From Nemopilema nomurai (lineage: Eukaryota; Cnidaria; Scyphozoa; Rhizostomeae; Rhizostomatidae): 64,000 nucleotides of DNA. Position 1 is the stretch's first letter. Every line of letters starts with the position of its first letter. The DNA is taken from the NCBI GenBank assembly GCA_003864495.1, contig ML133493.1:2177820-2241819 (forward strand), in the 5' to 3' direction. The notes under the pieces were generated by a model. It saw nothing but the letters and a program-made list of their open reading frames with translations. It was not told the origin of the DNA and ran no database searches. The position numbers were made by a program, and so were the translations under genes. Below are positions 23,301 to 35,611 of this stretch, piece after piece.

Positions 23301-23740
23301 TAAGTTTAGACGCAGCATTTTGTGTAAAAGATAAGCTATCTTGCAATCTCATTCTTAAAAATTGGTTCTTTGCCTCTTTTGTAAAGCTTAGAGATTTCAC
23401 CTTTTGGTGTCTGTGCTTCTTCTGTTTTCTTCTTGTAGTAGCACCTTGGCTGCTTGTCATCTCCAGTTCCAATCCGGTTGGATCTCCAGCCTGGCATCAA
23501 GTATGCAATGATAATGAATCTTTTTTTAAAATATTTAATCAATCTCATTTCTAATCGAATCAAAGGCCTGCTATGAACAACTCTGTTCACTTAAACCTGG
23601 CAAAAAATGAGATACGAAGGAACTTACCAATTAAAATGATACGCGGCCGATGTGCTAAGAGAGCGAAAGGTACCAATAGCAGCCTTAAAAGATGACTTAC
23701 CGAGACAGCCACACATCTTTGACATGTTGCAACCACCCAT
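20337..23740 (-). pseudogene. U3: copy with many single-base deletions
   Basis: Exon positions are 23701-23740, 23401-23490, 23166-23240 and 20337-22924. Exon 3 is 75 nt, not 77, because of two single-base deletions (one in a T run). Exon 4 is broken repeatedly, for example near 20711, 21350, 21635, 22380 and 22490. Compared with U4 the sequence is nearly identical in exons, introns and spacer, yet it differs by many one-base losses and few substitutions. It also shares with U4 the TCA-to-TAA change in the C-terminal region (near 20805). Either this is a recent duplicate that decayed oddly fast, or some deletions are sequencing or assembly error. About four minisatellite units (about 21850-22510). 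Confidence 0.7.
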
Positions 23741-25330
23741 AGTGACAGTTGCCCGTTTATTGACGGTACTTATCCTTAATACTTGTTTTCTTCCTCGGCA
23801 AATAATCCACCTCCTAGTATCTCGCGAAGCAGAGTTGCAATAATTCTTTAGAACCAATCGCTATTGGCATCTGACGTCACATTCATAACTTCCGACGATG
23901 GATTGAATTTCCGCGGGTACTGTAGCCTCGGTTCCATCCTTTGTTGAAACGAAGTGTTTGACGATAAAAACAGTTCTCCCATTCTTTGACACAAGAGTTT
24001 CACTGATAGCCACGATGTGATGAACTTGGGAAACATTAGCAACGAGAATTTGAAATGGTTTATGGCTGAGGTTGGAAGAGAACTCGGTTTGACTAGTGCT
24101 AGCATGATCGCTCTCTTTGCTTGAATTGAAATAGAAAGAAAATATGTGAACAATGTAAAATGTAAAAAATTGTTATTTTTCAACTGTTGTGCCAAGAAGT
24201 CGTACCATTGCTATTTTTTCTGCTCCAACTTTTGAAACATTTCTACAGGGTGAATTACTATTGATCAAGCGATAATTCTGATGTGTAGGCTGCCAATGTT
24301 GCATTTACGTCCTTGAAATATACAGATTTGCAGTCTCCAAGTGGCTTTGTATTTTTTGCGCATTCCATTGTGACTTATCAAGTGAGAGAAATGGCCGATC
24401 AGTTTTATCGAATCTTGGGCCTGGATTACTATGAGATTTATGCTTGTCTTTCTGCATCATTTGATCAATGACACATTGCTAGACTGGCAGCTCTTTACCG
24501 CTTTTATCTATTCTGCTATGGGTAGGCGACGGTAAAAACCAGCTCTAGATTTTGCAGTATGTGGTGTTTTCGGGGTTTACTGTTTTATGTCTGTAAGTTA
24601 AACTTTTAGGGTTTTTTGAGCTGGTGTTAGTTTGATTGCCATAGTTCTTTCTCTTCCCAACTTTCAATAATGGGTCCAAATTATGATATCTTGAAGATCA
24701 GATGTCTGCTGCTTCGCTGTTTTGAATTGTGTGTTCGAAAATGGATTATATCTGAGATGCATATATATAGCAACTTTTGCACAGGCACGGGAAGCTTCAC
24801 TCTATAATGCATCTCATAATCAATTCGTTTGGTGCAAAGATCGGTAAACCCGTACGCAAGAGATTTGTCAAACAAAATCATTGACAAATGGTTCTCCAAT
24901 ATTTTGTGACAGTCTCTTAGCACCAGGACATTTATACTAAACTTTGCCTTGATTCTTACCTTAAATGCAATCGATTTCAAGCATAGTCCTTGGCCAGTGT
25001 AAAATGAAATGAGTATATTTGTGCACGGAAAACATTTCACAGACTTCTATTCAACTTTGCAACGAGACGCAAAGCTACAGGCAGTTACCGTTGTTGACGT
25101 TTAGCGAAAAAAATGGCAGCAGCCGTAGCATGCGTACAAGTGTCAAATGTCACCGTGATATTCCAAAGCATTCGTTGCTACCATGTCATCATGGCATGGC
25201 ATCTCTAACTGGGATGTAGATGAAATCCAGACAAATACACAATCGTCATAAGTAAGTTTTAAATTGACGAAAAATGTAAATTACTGCATAAAATGATTTT
25301 CCTTTCTTACATGTATTTTAAAAAAATTAT
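23741..25330. other. Spacer S3 (class A) between U3 and U4
   Basis: Nearly identical to S4 apart from one-base losses, such as TTTTCGGGG for TTTTCTCGGGG and the CAACTTTGC run near 25050. No gene, MITE or other insertion is seen. Confidence 0.6.
23854..23879 (-). promoter_or_regulatory. U3 promoter block: CCAAT/ATTGG plus CRE
   Basis: TGACGTCA lies at 23872-23879, 132 nt from the ATG, with CCAAT and ATTGG both present. The one-base shorter spacing reflects a missing base at the run after GGTACTTATCC, which also removes the in-frame stop seen upstream of the ATG in other copies. Confidence 0.5.
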
Positions 25331-25803
25331 TCAGTCAAGGTCATTTGCTGCTTCTTCAACTGCTCCAAAAGTATCTTCATTGATAAGCAACTTGTTTTGA
25401 ACATTTGCCAATGCTGGGTGGTCGTCTGAGAAGATTTGTCTTCGTTTGTTCCACCAATTGATGAAGAGACAGGTCTTTTGAGAACGATGGCATCATCAGA
25501 GTCACAAATATTGCCAAAGACATCATAACAGGCAGAAGTTTTCTGAGTACAGCTTGTTGAATCATCCATCTTAGCAACTTTGCCAAGAGCACCTTCGGAT
25601 GTAGAAACAGTTAAATTGTCAGCTTCAGTGTTGCTAGCGGCAGTGAACTTGGCCATTTCATCGTCGGTGGCGGGTTCAACTTGATTGGCACCCACTTTGT
25701 CACAAGTATCATCTGGGACATTGTTGGTACAAGCAGTATCTGAAATGGCACCTGCGGCGGCATCGTAACCAGAGACGCCAGCAGGGCTATCATCAGAACT
25801 GTT

Positions 25804-28773
25804 TTATGTATCTTGAATATAGTTAATGTCCATGGTATCAGGTGGTCCTACTGCCGTGCTTATTGGAACTTGACTGGCTGAAACACGGAAGGATTCGTCT
25901 GCAATGCCATCGGTTGGAGTGTCAACTTGGCAATAAGTTTCCGCATTGGCTTTGTTCTCCGGCTGGACACAACTAGGGACATCCGTTTTGTCTATAGCAT
26001 GTGAATCGCCTTCAGTGCCATTTGGGAAGTCTGTGTGGTGACATGTTGGGGCATCAGACGAATCACGACACTGTTTATCAAATGGGGCATTGCTTGAATC
26101 ACCGTTTCTTGCACCAGGTGGACACTGCACTGTTGCTTGAGGTTTGAAAACGTCCTGGCTACAATTTGTGGTTTCTTTGGTGCTTTGATCTATTTGATCT
26201 TCCTGTGTATCAATTGGAGCACCTGGCATTTCACTCGTTAGAACATCGATGTGGGCATTGTTAGAAACACGGGGCTGCTCTCCAGTATTGACATTACTTC
26301 CATCACAACTTGAGGGACTGTCGAATTCAGCAGAAGTGGCAGCGTTGTACAAATGGGTTTTGGCCCCAGGGTCACCATCACGGTTGAGGTCATCGGTCTG
26401 TGAATTTGTTTTGATTAAGCCAATGACATCAACTTGATCATTCGTTTTGGCAGCAGCTGGATCATTGATTAAAGAGCTGGCCAGACCATGATGTAGATCA
26501 TTGTTTTCTACGTGGCATGAGGTTTCAGCATCGACATCAGTTGAGCCAATTGTCTCAGTTTCAGTGCAGGTATCATTGACGCCAGACTCTTGGCCATCTT
26601 CTTGTTTATCAATTGGCTCAACAAGTGGATTAGCAATTAGGGGCTCGTTGTTAGCTCCACTTGGGTCATCGTCTTCTTCCTTGTTCGAGATCATAGCATT
26701 GACATCAATCAAGATTGGTCCACTTGTATCCGATTCAGTGCTCGCGGCATTGGCACTCAGCTCTTGGTTTTCTTCTTTGATAACAGTTGCTTTGGAAAGT
26801 GGATTATTAACTGGCGGCTCACTTTTAGCTCCACTTGGGTCATCGTTTTCTTGAACACAATCTGGATTGCCATCATTACCAACAGCTGTATCGTCAAGTT
26901 GAGTGTCGGTCAAAGTATCGGCTAGGAAATCACATGGCTTGTCATCTTGTGTGACAAACGAAGCAACAGCATTGTCATCAGACAGATCATGTGCTTCGAC
27001 TTCAACCTTTGGACCATCTTGGACATCATCCAAAGTGTCATCATTGACAACAGCTGTATCATCAGGTTGATTGTCAGCCGAGGCAGACGCTAGGGAATCA
27101 TATGGCGTGTCATCTTGTGTGACAGTTGAAACACCAGCATTGTCACCAGTCTGATCATGTGCTTTGACTTCAACTTTTTGACCATCTTGAACATCATCTG
27201 AAGTGTCATCATTCACAACAGCTGTATCTTCAGGTTGATTGTCGGCCGAGGCATCAGCTAGGGAATGACATGGCTTGTCTTCCTGTGTGACAGTTGAAGC
27301 ACCAGCATTGTCAGCAGTCAGATCATGTGCTTCAATTTTAACTACGGGATCATCTTGGACATCATCTGAAGTGTCATCATTGACAACAGCTGTCTCATCG
27401 GGTTGATTGTCAGCCGAGGCATCGTCTAGGGAATGACATGGCTTGTCATCTTGTATGAATAATGAAGCACCAGCATTGTCATCAGTCAGATCATGTGCTT
27501 TGAGTTCACTTTTGGGACCATCCTGGACACCATCCTGATTGTCATCATCATTTTCTATGATACTGGAGGCAGTAAAATTAGTCTTAGTGGGACTATTTGG
27601 TTTGGTTTCAACTTCGATACCATTTTGGTTATAGCCTTGGGCGTCGGTCTGGTTAAAAGCTGACACATTGACTTCGCTATTAGTCTTGTCATTATTTAGC
27701 AAAATAGTTTTCGCATCACCTGCCACATAACCTGCATCGTAAACACTGTCATTAACAGCTCTATTATCGATGACATTGCCTTGACCATCAGAGTGCATGG
27801 CTGATTCAGATTGATCATTGTCCCACTCTTGTACCTGTCCCGGAATGTTTGGGTTTCGAATAGCAAGACATGTATCTTTAGATTGGTGTTTAAGTGTTTC
27901 CGTGTCTGTGCCATTTGGCTGAAGCAGCGGGTTATTGGCATTCCTCTGAACCTGAAACAGGAATGCAAATATCTCTCTCAGTGAAGGTGACATGTAATCA
28001 AATTAATTGTATCTAAGTTGAAATAAAGACATCCAAGGCTAAATTTTGCTTAAATACTTTCATCTGCAAAGTTTTTTCGCCTCTTCCTATGTTAATCTGC
28101 AAGAGAGCAGTTTTTTGTGAATTTTGCTTACTCGTTTTCTGTTTTACAAAAAATCATGCTCTGCATTTGTATAGCGATATCAACGGTTTTCACCTGTTCG
28201 TTCTGATGCTGTGCTCTTTTCGCCCCGGTCTCATCTGACTTGATGTCAACTTTTTCAACAGCTGTCGATGCTGAAATGGAAATTAGAAGTTATCTTCTGA
28301 CAAATTTATTCAAATTTTACTGCATTATACTTAAGTTTAGACGCAGCATTTTGTGGTAAAAGATAAGCTATCTTGCAATCCTCCATTCTTAAATATTGGT
28401 TCTTTGCCTCTTTTGTAAAGCTTAGAGATTTCACCTTTTGGTGTCTGTGCTTCTTCTGTTTTCTTCTTGTAGTAGCACCTTGGCTGCTTGTCATCTCCAG
28501 TTCCAATCCGGTTGGATCTCCAGCCTGGCATCAAGTATGCAATGATAATGAATCTTTTTTAAAATATTTAATCAATCTCATTTCTAATCGAATCAAAGGC
28601 CTGCTATGAACAACTCTGTTCACTTAAACCTGGCAAAAAATGAGATACGAAGGAACTTACCAATTAAAATGATACGCGGCCGATGTGCTAAGAGAGCGAA
28701 AGGTACCAATAGCAGCCTTAAAAGATGACTTACCGAGACAGCCACACATCTTTGACATGTTGCAACCACCCAT
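25804..28773 (-). CDS. U4: acidic repeat protein truncated by a nonsense codon
   Basis: Exons 28734-28773, 28435-28524, 28194-28270 and 25804-27951 give 784 aa. A TCA codon in the series D-T-S-N-S (as in U2) is TAA here, removing about 157 C-terminal codons. Past it, a second lesion near 25427 (missing base in GTCGTC-TGAG) shifts the frame before the homologous stop at 25331. Four minisatellite units (about 26870-27537). The exon 2 donor is the stronger CCAAAAG|GTGAAA. The protein may still be made, but the mRNA carries a long 3' tail that was once coding. Confidence 0.65.
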
Positions 28774-30371
28774 AGTGACAGTTGCCCGTTTATTGACGGT
28801 ACTTATCCCTTAATACTTGTTTTCTTCCTCGGCAAATAATCCACCTCCTAGTATCTCGCGAAGCAGAGTTGCAATAATTCTTTAGAACCAATCGCTATTG
28901 GCATCTGACGTCACATTCATAACTTCCGACGATGGATTGAATTTCCGCGGTACTGTAGCCTCGGTTCCATCCTTTGTTGAAACGAAGTGTTTGACGATAA
29001 AAACAGTTCTCCCATTCTTTGACACAAGAGTTTCACTGATAGCCACGATGTGATGAACTTGGGAAACATTAGCAACGAGAATTTGAAATGGTTTATGGCT
29101 GAGGTTGGAAGAGAACTCGGTTTGACTAGTGCTAGCATGATCGCTCTCTTTGCTTGAATTGAAATAGAAAGAAAATATGTGAACAATGTAAAATATGTAA
29201 AAAATTGTTATTTTTCAACTGTTGTGCCAAGAAGTCGTACCATTGCTATTTTTTTCTGCTCCAACTTTTGAAACATTTCTACAGGGTGAATTACTATTGA
29301 TCAAGCGATAATTCTGATGTGTAGGCTGCCAATGTTGCATTTACGTCCTTGAAATATACAGATTTGCAGTCTCCAAGTGGCTTTGTATTTTTTGCGCATT
29401 CCATTGTGACTTATCAAGTGAGAGAAATGGCCGATCAGTTTTATCGAATCTTGGGCCTGGATTACTATGAGATTTATGCTTGTCTTTCTGCATCATTTGA
29501 TCAATGACACATTGCTAGACTGGCAGCTCTTTACCGCTTTTATCTATTCTGCTATGGGTAGGCGACGGTAAAAACCAGCTCTAGATTTTGCAGTATGTGG
29601 TGTTTTCTCGGGGTTTACTGTTTTATGTCTGTAAGTTAAACTTTTAGGGTTTTTTGAGCTGGTGTTAGTTTGATTGCCATAGTTCTTTCTCTTCCCAACT
29701 TTCAATAATGGGTCCAAATTATGATATCTTGAAGATCAGATGTCTGCTGCTTCGCTGTTTTGAATTGTGTGTTCGAAAATGGATTATATCTGAGATGCAT
29801 ATATATAGCAACTTTTGCACAGGCACGGGGAAGCTTCACTCTATAATGCATCTCATAATCAATTCGTTTGGTGCAAAGATCGGTAAACCCGTACGCAAGA
29901 GATTTGTCAAACAAAATCATTGACAAATGGTTCTCCAATATTTTGTGACAGTCTCTTAGCACCAGGACATTTATACTAAACTTTGCCTTGATTCTTACCT
30001 TAAATGCAATCGATTTCAAGCATAGTCCTTGGCCAGTGTAAAATGAAATGAGTATATTTGTGCACGGAAAACATTTCACAGACTTCTATTCAAACTTTGC
30101 AACGAGACGCAAAGCTACAGGCAGTTACCGTTGTTGACATTTAGCGAAAAAAATGGCAGCAGCCGTAGCATGCGTACAAGTGTCAAATGTCACCGTGATA
30201 TTCCAAAGCATTCGTTGCTACCATGTCATCATGGCATGGCATCTCTAACTGGGATGTAGATGAAATCCAGACAAATACACAATCGTCATAAGTAAGTTTT
30301 AAATTGACGAAAAATGTAAATTACTGCATAAAATGATTTTCCTTTCTTACATGTATTTTAAAAAAAATTAT
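28774..30371. other. Spacer S4 (class A) between U4 and U5
   Basis: About 1.6 kb, nearly identical to S3 and S5. No MITE and no credible gene. The conserved + ORF at 29708-29923 repeats that of S1 only because the DNA is duplicated. Confidence 0.6.
28888..28913 (-). promoter_or_regulatory. U4 promoter block: CCAAT/ATTGG plus CRE
   Basis: TGACGTCA at 28906-28913, 133 nt from the ATG. CCAAT, ATTGG and the inner TCTCGCGA are all kept. Confidence 0.5.
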
Positions 30372-30503
30372 TCAGTCAAGGTCATTTGCTGCTTCTTCAA
30401 CTGCTCCAAAAGTATCTTCATTGATAAGCAACTTGTTTTGAACATTTGCCAATGCTGGGTGGTCGTCTTGAGAAGATTTGTCTTCGTTTGTTCCACCAAT
30501 TGA

Positions 30504-33500
30504 TTAAGAGACAGGTCTTTTGAGAACGATGGCATCATCAGAGTCACAAATATTGCCAAAGACATCATAACAGGCAGAAGTTTTCTGAGTACAGCTTGTT
30601 GAATCATCCATCTTAGCAACTTTGCCAAGAGCACCTTCGGATGTAGAAACAGTTAAATTGTCAGCTTCAGTGTTGCTAGCGGCAGTGAACTTGGCCATTT
30701 CATCGTCGGTGGCGGGTTCAACTTGATTGGCACCCACTTTGTCACAAGTATCATCTGGGACATTGTTGGTACAAGCAGTATCTGAAATGGCACCTGCGGC
30801 GGCATCGTAACCAGAGACGCCAGCAGGGCTATCATCAGAACTGTTTGATGTATCTTGAATATAGTTAATGTCCATGGTATCAGGTGGTCCTACTGCCGTG
30901 CTTATTGGAACTTGACTGGCTGAAACACGGAAGGATTCGTCTGCAATGCCATCGGTTGGAGTGTCAACTTGGCAATAAGTTTCCGCATTGGCTTTGTTCT
31001 CCGGCTGGACACAACTAGGGACATCCGTTTTGTCTATAGCATGTGAATCGCCTTCAGTGCCATTTGGGAAGTCTGTGTGGTGACATGTTGGGGCATCAGA
31101 CGAATCACGACACTGTTTATCAAATGGGGCATTGCTTGAATCACCGTTTCTTGCACCAGGTGGACACTGCACTGTTGCTTGAGGTTTGAAAACGTCCTGG
31201 CTACAATTTGTGGTTTCTTTGGTGCTTTGATCTATTTGATCTTCCTGTGTATCAATTGGAGCACCTGGCATTTCACTCGTTAGAACATCGATGTGGGCAT
31301 TGTTAGAAACACGGGGCTGCTCTCCAGTATTGACATTACTTCCATCACAACTTGAGGGACTGTCGAATTCAGCAGAAGTGGCAGCGTTGTACAAATGGGT
31401 TTTGGCCCCAGGGTCACCATCACGGTTGAGGTCATCGGTCTGTGAATTTGTTTTGATTAAGCCAATGACATCAACTTGATCATTCGTTTTGGCAGCAGCT
31501 GGATCATTGATTAAAGAGCTGGCCAGACCATGATGTAGATCATTGTTTTCTACGTGGCATGAGGTTTCAGCATCGACATCAGTTGAGCCAATTGTCTCAG
31601 TTTCAGTGCAGGTATCATTGACGCCAGACTCTTGGCCATCTTCTTGTTTATCAATTGGCTCAACAAGTGGATTAGCAATTAGGGGCTCGTTGTTAGCTCC
31701 ACTTGGGTCATCGTCTTCTTCCTTGTTCGAGATCATAGCATTGACATCAATCAAGATTGGTCCACTTGTATCCGATTCAGTGCTCGCGGCATTGGCACTC
31801 AGCTCTTGGTTTTCTTCTTTGATAACAGTTGCTTTGGAAAGTGGATTATTAACTGGCGGCTCACTTTTAGCTCCACTTGGGTCATCGTTTTCTTGAACAC
31901 AATCTGGATTGCCATCATTACCAACTGCTGTTGCATCAGGTGGGTTGTCAGTCGATGCATTGGTTAGGGAATGACATGGCTTGTCATCTTGGATGTCAAT
32001 TGAAGCACTAGTATTGTCATCAGTCAGAGCATTTGCTTCTACTTCAAGCTTGGGACCATCTTGGGCATCATTTGAAGTGTCGGCATGGGCAACAGCTGTA
32101 TCATCAGATTGATTGTCAGCCGAGGCATTTGCTAGGGAATGACATGGCTTGTCATCTTGGACGTCAATTGAACCAGCAGTATTGTCATCAGTAAGAGCAT
32201 TTGCTTCTACTTCAACTTTGGGACTATCTTGGACACCATCAGGAGTGTCACCATTGACAACAGCTGTATCGTCAGGTTGATTGTCAGCCGAGGCAGACGC
32301 TAGGGAATCATATGGCGTGTCATCTTGTGTGACAGTTGAAACACCAGCATTGTCACCAGTCTGATCATGTGCTTTGACTTCAACTTTGGGACCATCTTGG
32401 GCATCATCTGAAGTGTCGACATGGACCGCAGCTGTATCATCAGGTTGATTTTCAGGCGAGGCATCGGCTATGGAATGACATGGCTTGTCATCTTGTGTGA
32501 CAGTTGAAGCACCAGCATTTTCATCAGGCAAATCATGTGCTTCAACTTCAACCTTTGGACCATCTTGGACATCATCCGAGGTGTCATCATTGACAACAGC
32601 TGTATCATCGGGTTGATTGTCAGCTGAGGCATCGTCTAGGGAAAGACATGGCTTGTCATCTTGTGTGACAGTTGAAGCACCAGCATTGTCATCAGTCTGA
32701 TCATGTTCTTCGACTTTAACTTTGGTACCATCTTGGACATCATCCTGATTGTCATCATCATCTTCTATGTTACTTGAGGCAGGAAAATTAGTCTCAGTGG
32801 GACTATTTGGTTTGGTTCCAACTTCGATACCATTTTGGTTATAGCCTTGGACGTCGGTCTGGTTAAAAGCTGAGACATCGACTTCGCTATTTGTCTCGTC
32901 ATTATTTAGCAAAATAGTTTTCGCATCACCTGCCACATAACCTGCATCGTAAACAATGTCATTAACAGCTCTATTATCGATGACATTGCCTTGACCATCA
33001 GAGTGCATGGCTGATTGAGATTGATCATCGCCCAACTCTTGTACTTGTCCCGGAATGTTTGGGTTTTGAATAGCAAGACATGCTTCTTTAGATGGGTGTT
33101 TATGTGTTTCCATGTCTGTGCCATTTGGTTGAAGCAGCGAGGTATTGGCATTCCTCTGAACCTGAAACAGGAATGAAAATATTCGTCTCAGTGAAGGTAA
33201 CATGTAATTAAATTAATTGTATCTAAGTTGAAATAAAGACATCCAAGGCTAAATTTTGCTTAAATACTTTCATCTGCAAAGTTTTCCCGCCTCTTCTTAT
33301 GTTGATCTGCAAGAGAGCGGTGTTTGGTTTTGCTTCTTTACGTCGCAAAAGCTTTTTGTTATGAATTTTGCTTACTCGTTTTCTGTTTTACAAAAATTCA
33401 TGCTTTGCAATTGTACAGCGATATCAACGGTTTTCACCTGTTCGCTTTGGTGCTGTGCTCTTGTCCCCCCGGTCTCATCTGACTTGATGTCAACTTTTTT

Positions 33501-34018
33501 AACAGCTGTCGATCCTGAAATGGAAATTAGAAGTTATCTTCTGACAAATTTATTCAAATGTCAATGCATTATACTAAAGTTTAGATGCAGCATTTTGTCG
33601 TGAAAGATAAGCTATCTTGCAATCTTTCATTCTTAAAAATTGGTTCTTTGCCTCTTTTGTAAAGCTTAAAGATGTCACCTTTTGGTGTCTGTGATTCTTC
33701 TGTTTTCTTCTTGTAGTAGCACCTTGGCTGCTTGTCATCTCCAGTTCCAATCCGGTTGGATCTCCAGCCTGGCATCAAGTATGCAATGATAATGAATCAT
33801 TTTTTAAAATATTTAATCAATCTCATTTCTAATCGAATCAAAGGCCTGCTATGAACAACTCTGTTCACTTAAACCTGGCAAAAAATGAGATACGAAGGAA
33901 CTTACCAATTAAAATGATACGCGGCCGATGTGCTAAGAGAGCGAAAGGTACCAATAGCAGCCTTAAAAGATGACTTACCGAGACAGCCACACATCTTTGA
34001 CATGTTGCAACCACCCAT
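30504..34018 (-). CDS. U5: acidic repeat protein, stop 44 codons early
   Basis: Exons 33979-34018, 33679-33768, 33438-33514 and 30504-33161 give 954 aa. A TCA-to-TAA change at 30504 removes the last 44 residues (the part ending EEAANDLD in U2); the homologous stop is at 30372. Five minisatellite units (about 31905-32745). The first two resemble U2 and the third (KAHDQTGDNAGVS) resembles U4, so the repeat block is itself a mosaic. The C-terminal half is almost identical to U2. Probably still expressible if the tail is dispensable. Confidence 0.65.
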
Positions 34019-35611
34019 AGTGACAGTTGCCCGTTTATTGACGGTACTTATCCCTTAATACTTGTTTTCTTCCTCGGCAAATAATCCACCTCCTAGTATC
34101 TCGCGAAGCAGAGTTGCAATAATTCTTTAGAACCAATCGCTATTGGCATCTGACGTCACATTCATAACTTCCGACGATGGATTGAATTTCCGCGCGTACT
34201 GTAGCCTCGGTTCCATCTTTTGTTGAAACGAAGTGTTTGACGATAAAAACAGTTCTCCCATTCTTTGACACAAGAGTTTCACTGATAGCCACGATGTGAT
34301 GAACTTGGGAAACATTAGCAACGAGAATTTGAAAATGTTTATGGCTGAGGTTGGAAGAGAACTCGGTTTGACTAGTGCTAGCATGATCGCTCTCTTTGCT
34401 TGAATTGAAATAGAAAGAAAATATGTAAACAATGTAAAATATGTAAACAATTGTTATTTTTCAACTGTTGTGCCAAGAAGTCGTACCATTGCTATTTGTT
34501 TCTGCTCCAACTTTTGAAACATTTCTACAGGGTGAATTACTATTGATCAAGCGATAATTCTGATGTGTAGGCTGCCAATGTTGCATTTACGTCCTTGAAA
34601 TATACAGATTTGCAGTCTCCAAGTGGCTTTGTATTTTTGCGCATTCCATTGTGACTTATCAAGTGAGAGAAATGGCCGATCAGTTTTATCGAATCTTGGG
34701 CCTGGATTACTATGAGATTTATGCTTGTCTTTCTGCATCATTTGATCAATGACACATTGCTAGACTGGCAGCTCTTTACCGCTTTTATCTATTCTGCTAT
34801 GGGTAGGCGACGGTAAAAACCAGCTCTAGATTTTGCAGTATGTGGTGTTTTCTCGGGGTTTACTGTTTTATGTCTGTAAGTTAAACTTTTAGGGTTTTTT
34901 GAGCTGGTGTTAGTTTGATTGCCATAGTTCTTTCTCTTCCCAACTTTCAATAATGGGTCCAAATTATGATATCTTGAAGATCAGATGTCTGCTGCTTCGC
35001 TGTTTTGAATTGTGTGTTCGAAAATGGATTATATCTGAGATGCATATATATAGCAACTTTTGCACAGGCACGGGGAAGCTTCACTCTATAATGCATCTCA
35101 TAATCATTCGTTTGGTGCAAAGATCGGTAAACCGTACGCAAGAGATTTGTCAAACAAAATCATTGACAAATGGTTCTCCAATATTTTGTGACAGTCTCTT
35201 TAGCACCAGGACATTTATACTAAACTTTGCCTTGATTCTTACCTTAAATGCAATCGATTTCAAGCATAGTCCTTGGCCAGTGTAAAATGAAATGAGTATA
35301 TTTGTGCACGGAAAACATTTCACAGACTTCTATTCAACTTTGCAACGAGACGCAAAGCTACAGGCAGTTACCGTTGTTGACGTTTAGCGAAAAAAATGGC
35401 CAGCCGTAGCATGCGTACAAGTGTCAAATATCACCGTGATATTCCAAAGCATCGTTGCTACCATGTCATCATGGCATGGCATCTCTAACTGGGATGTAGA
35501 TGAAATCCAGACAAATACACAATCGTCATAAGTAAGTTTTAAATTGACGAAAAATGTAAATTACTGCATAAAATGATTTTCCTTTCTTACATGTATTTTA
35601 AAAAAAATTAT
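34019..35611. other. Spacer S5 (class A) between U5 and U6
   Basis: Like S4, with several one-base differences in its second half (for example near 35106, 35133, 35200 and 35400). These alter the chance ORFs seen in the sister spacers, showing that those ORFs are not under selection or that the bases are misread. No gene or insertion is recognised. Confidence 0.55.
34133..34158 (-). promoter_or_regulatory. U5 promoter block: CCAAT/ATTGG plus CRE
   Basis: TGACGTCA at 34151-34158, 133 nt from the ATG. CCAAT, ATTGG and the inner TCTCGCGA are present. Confidence 0.5.
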
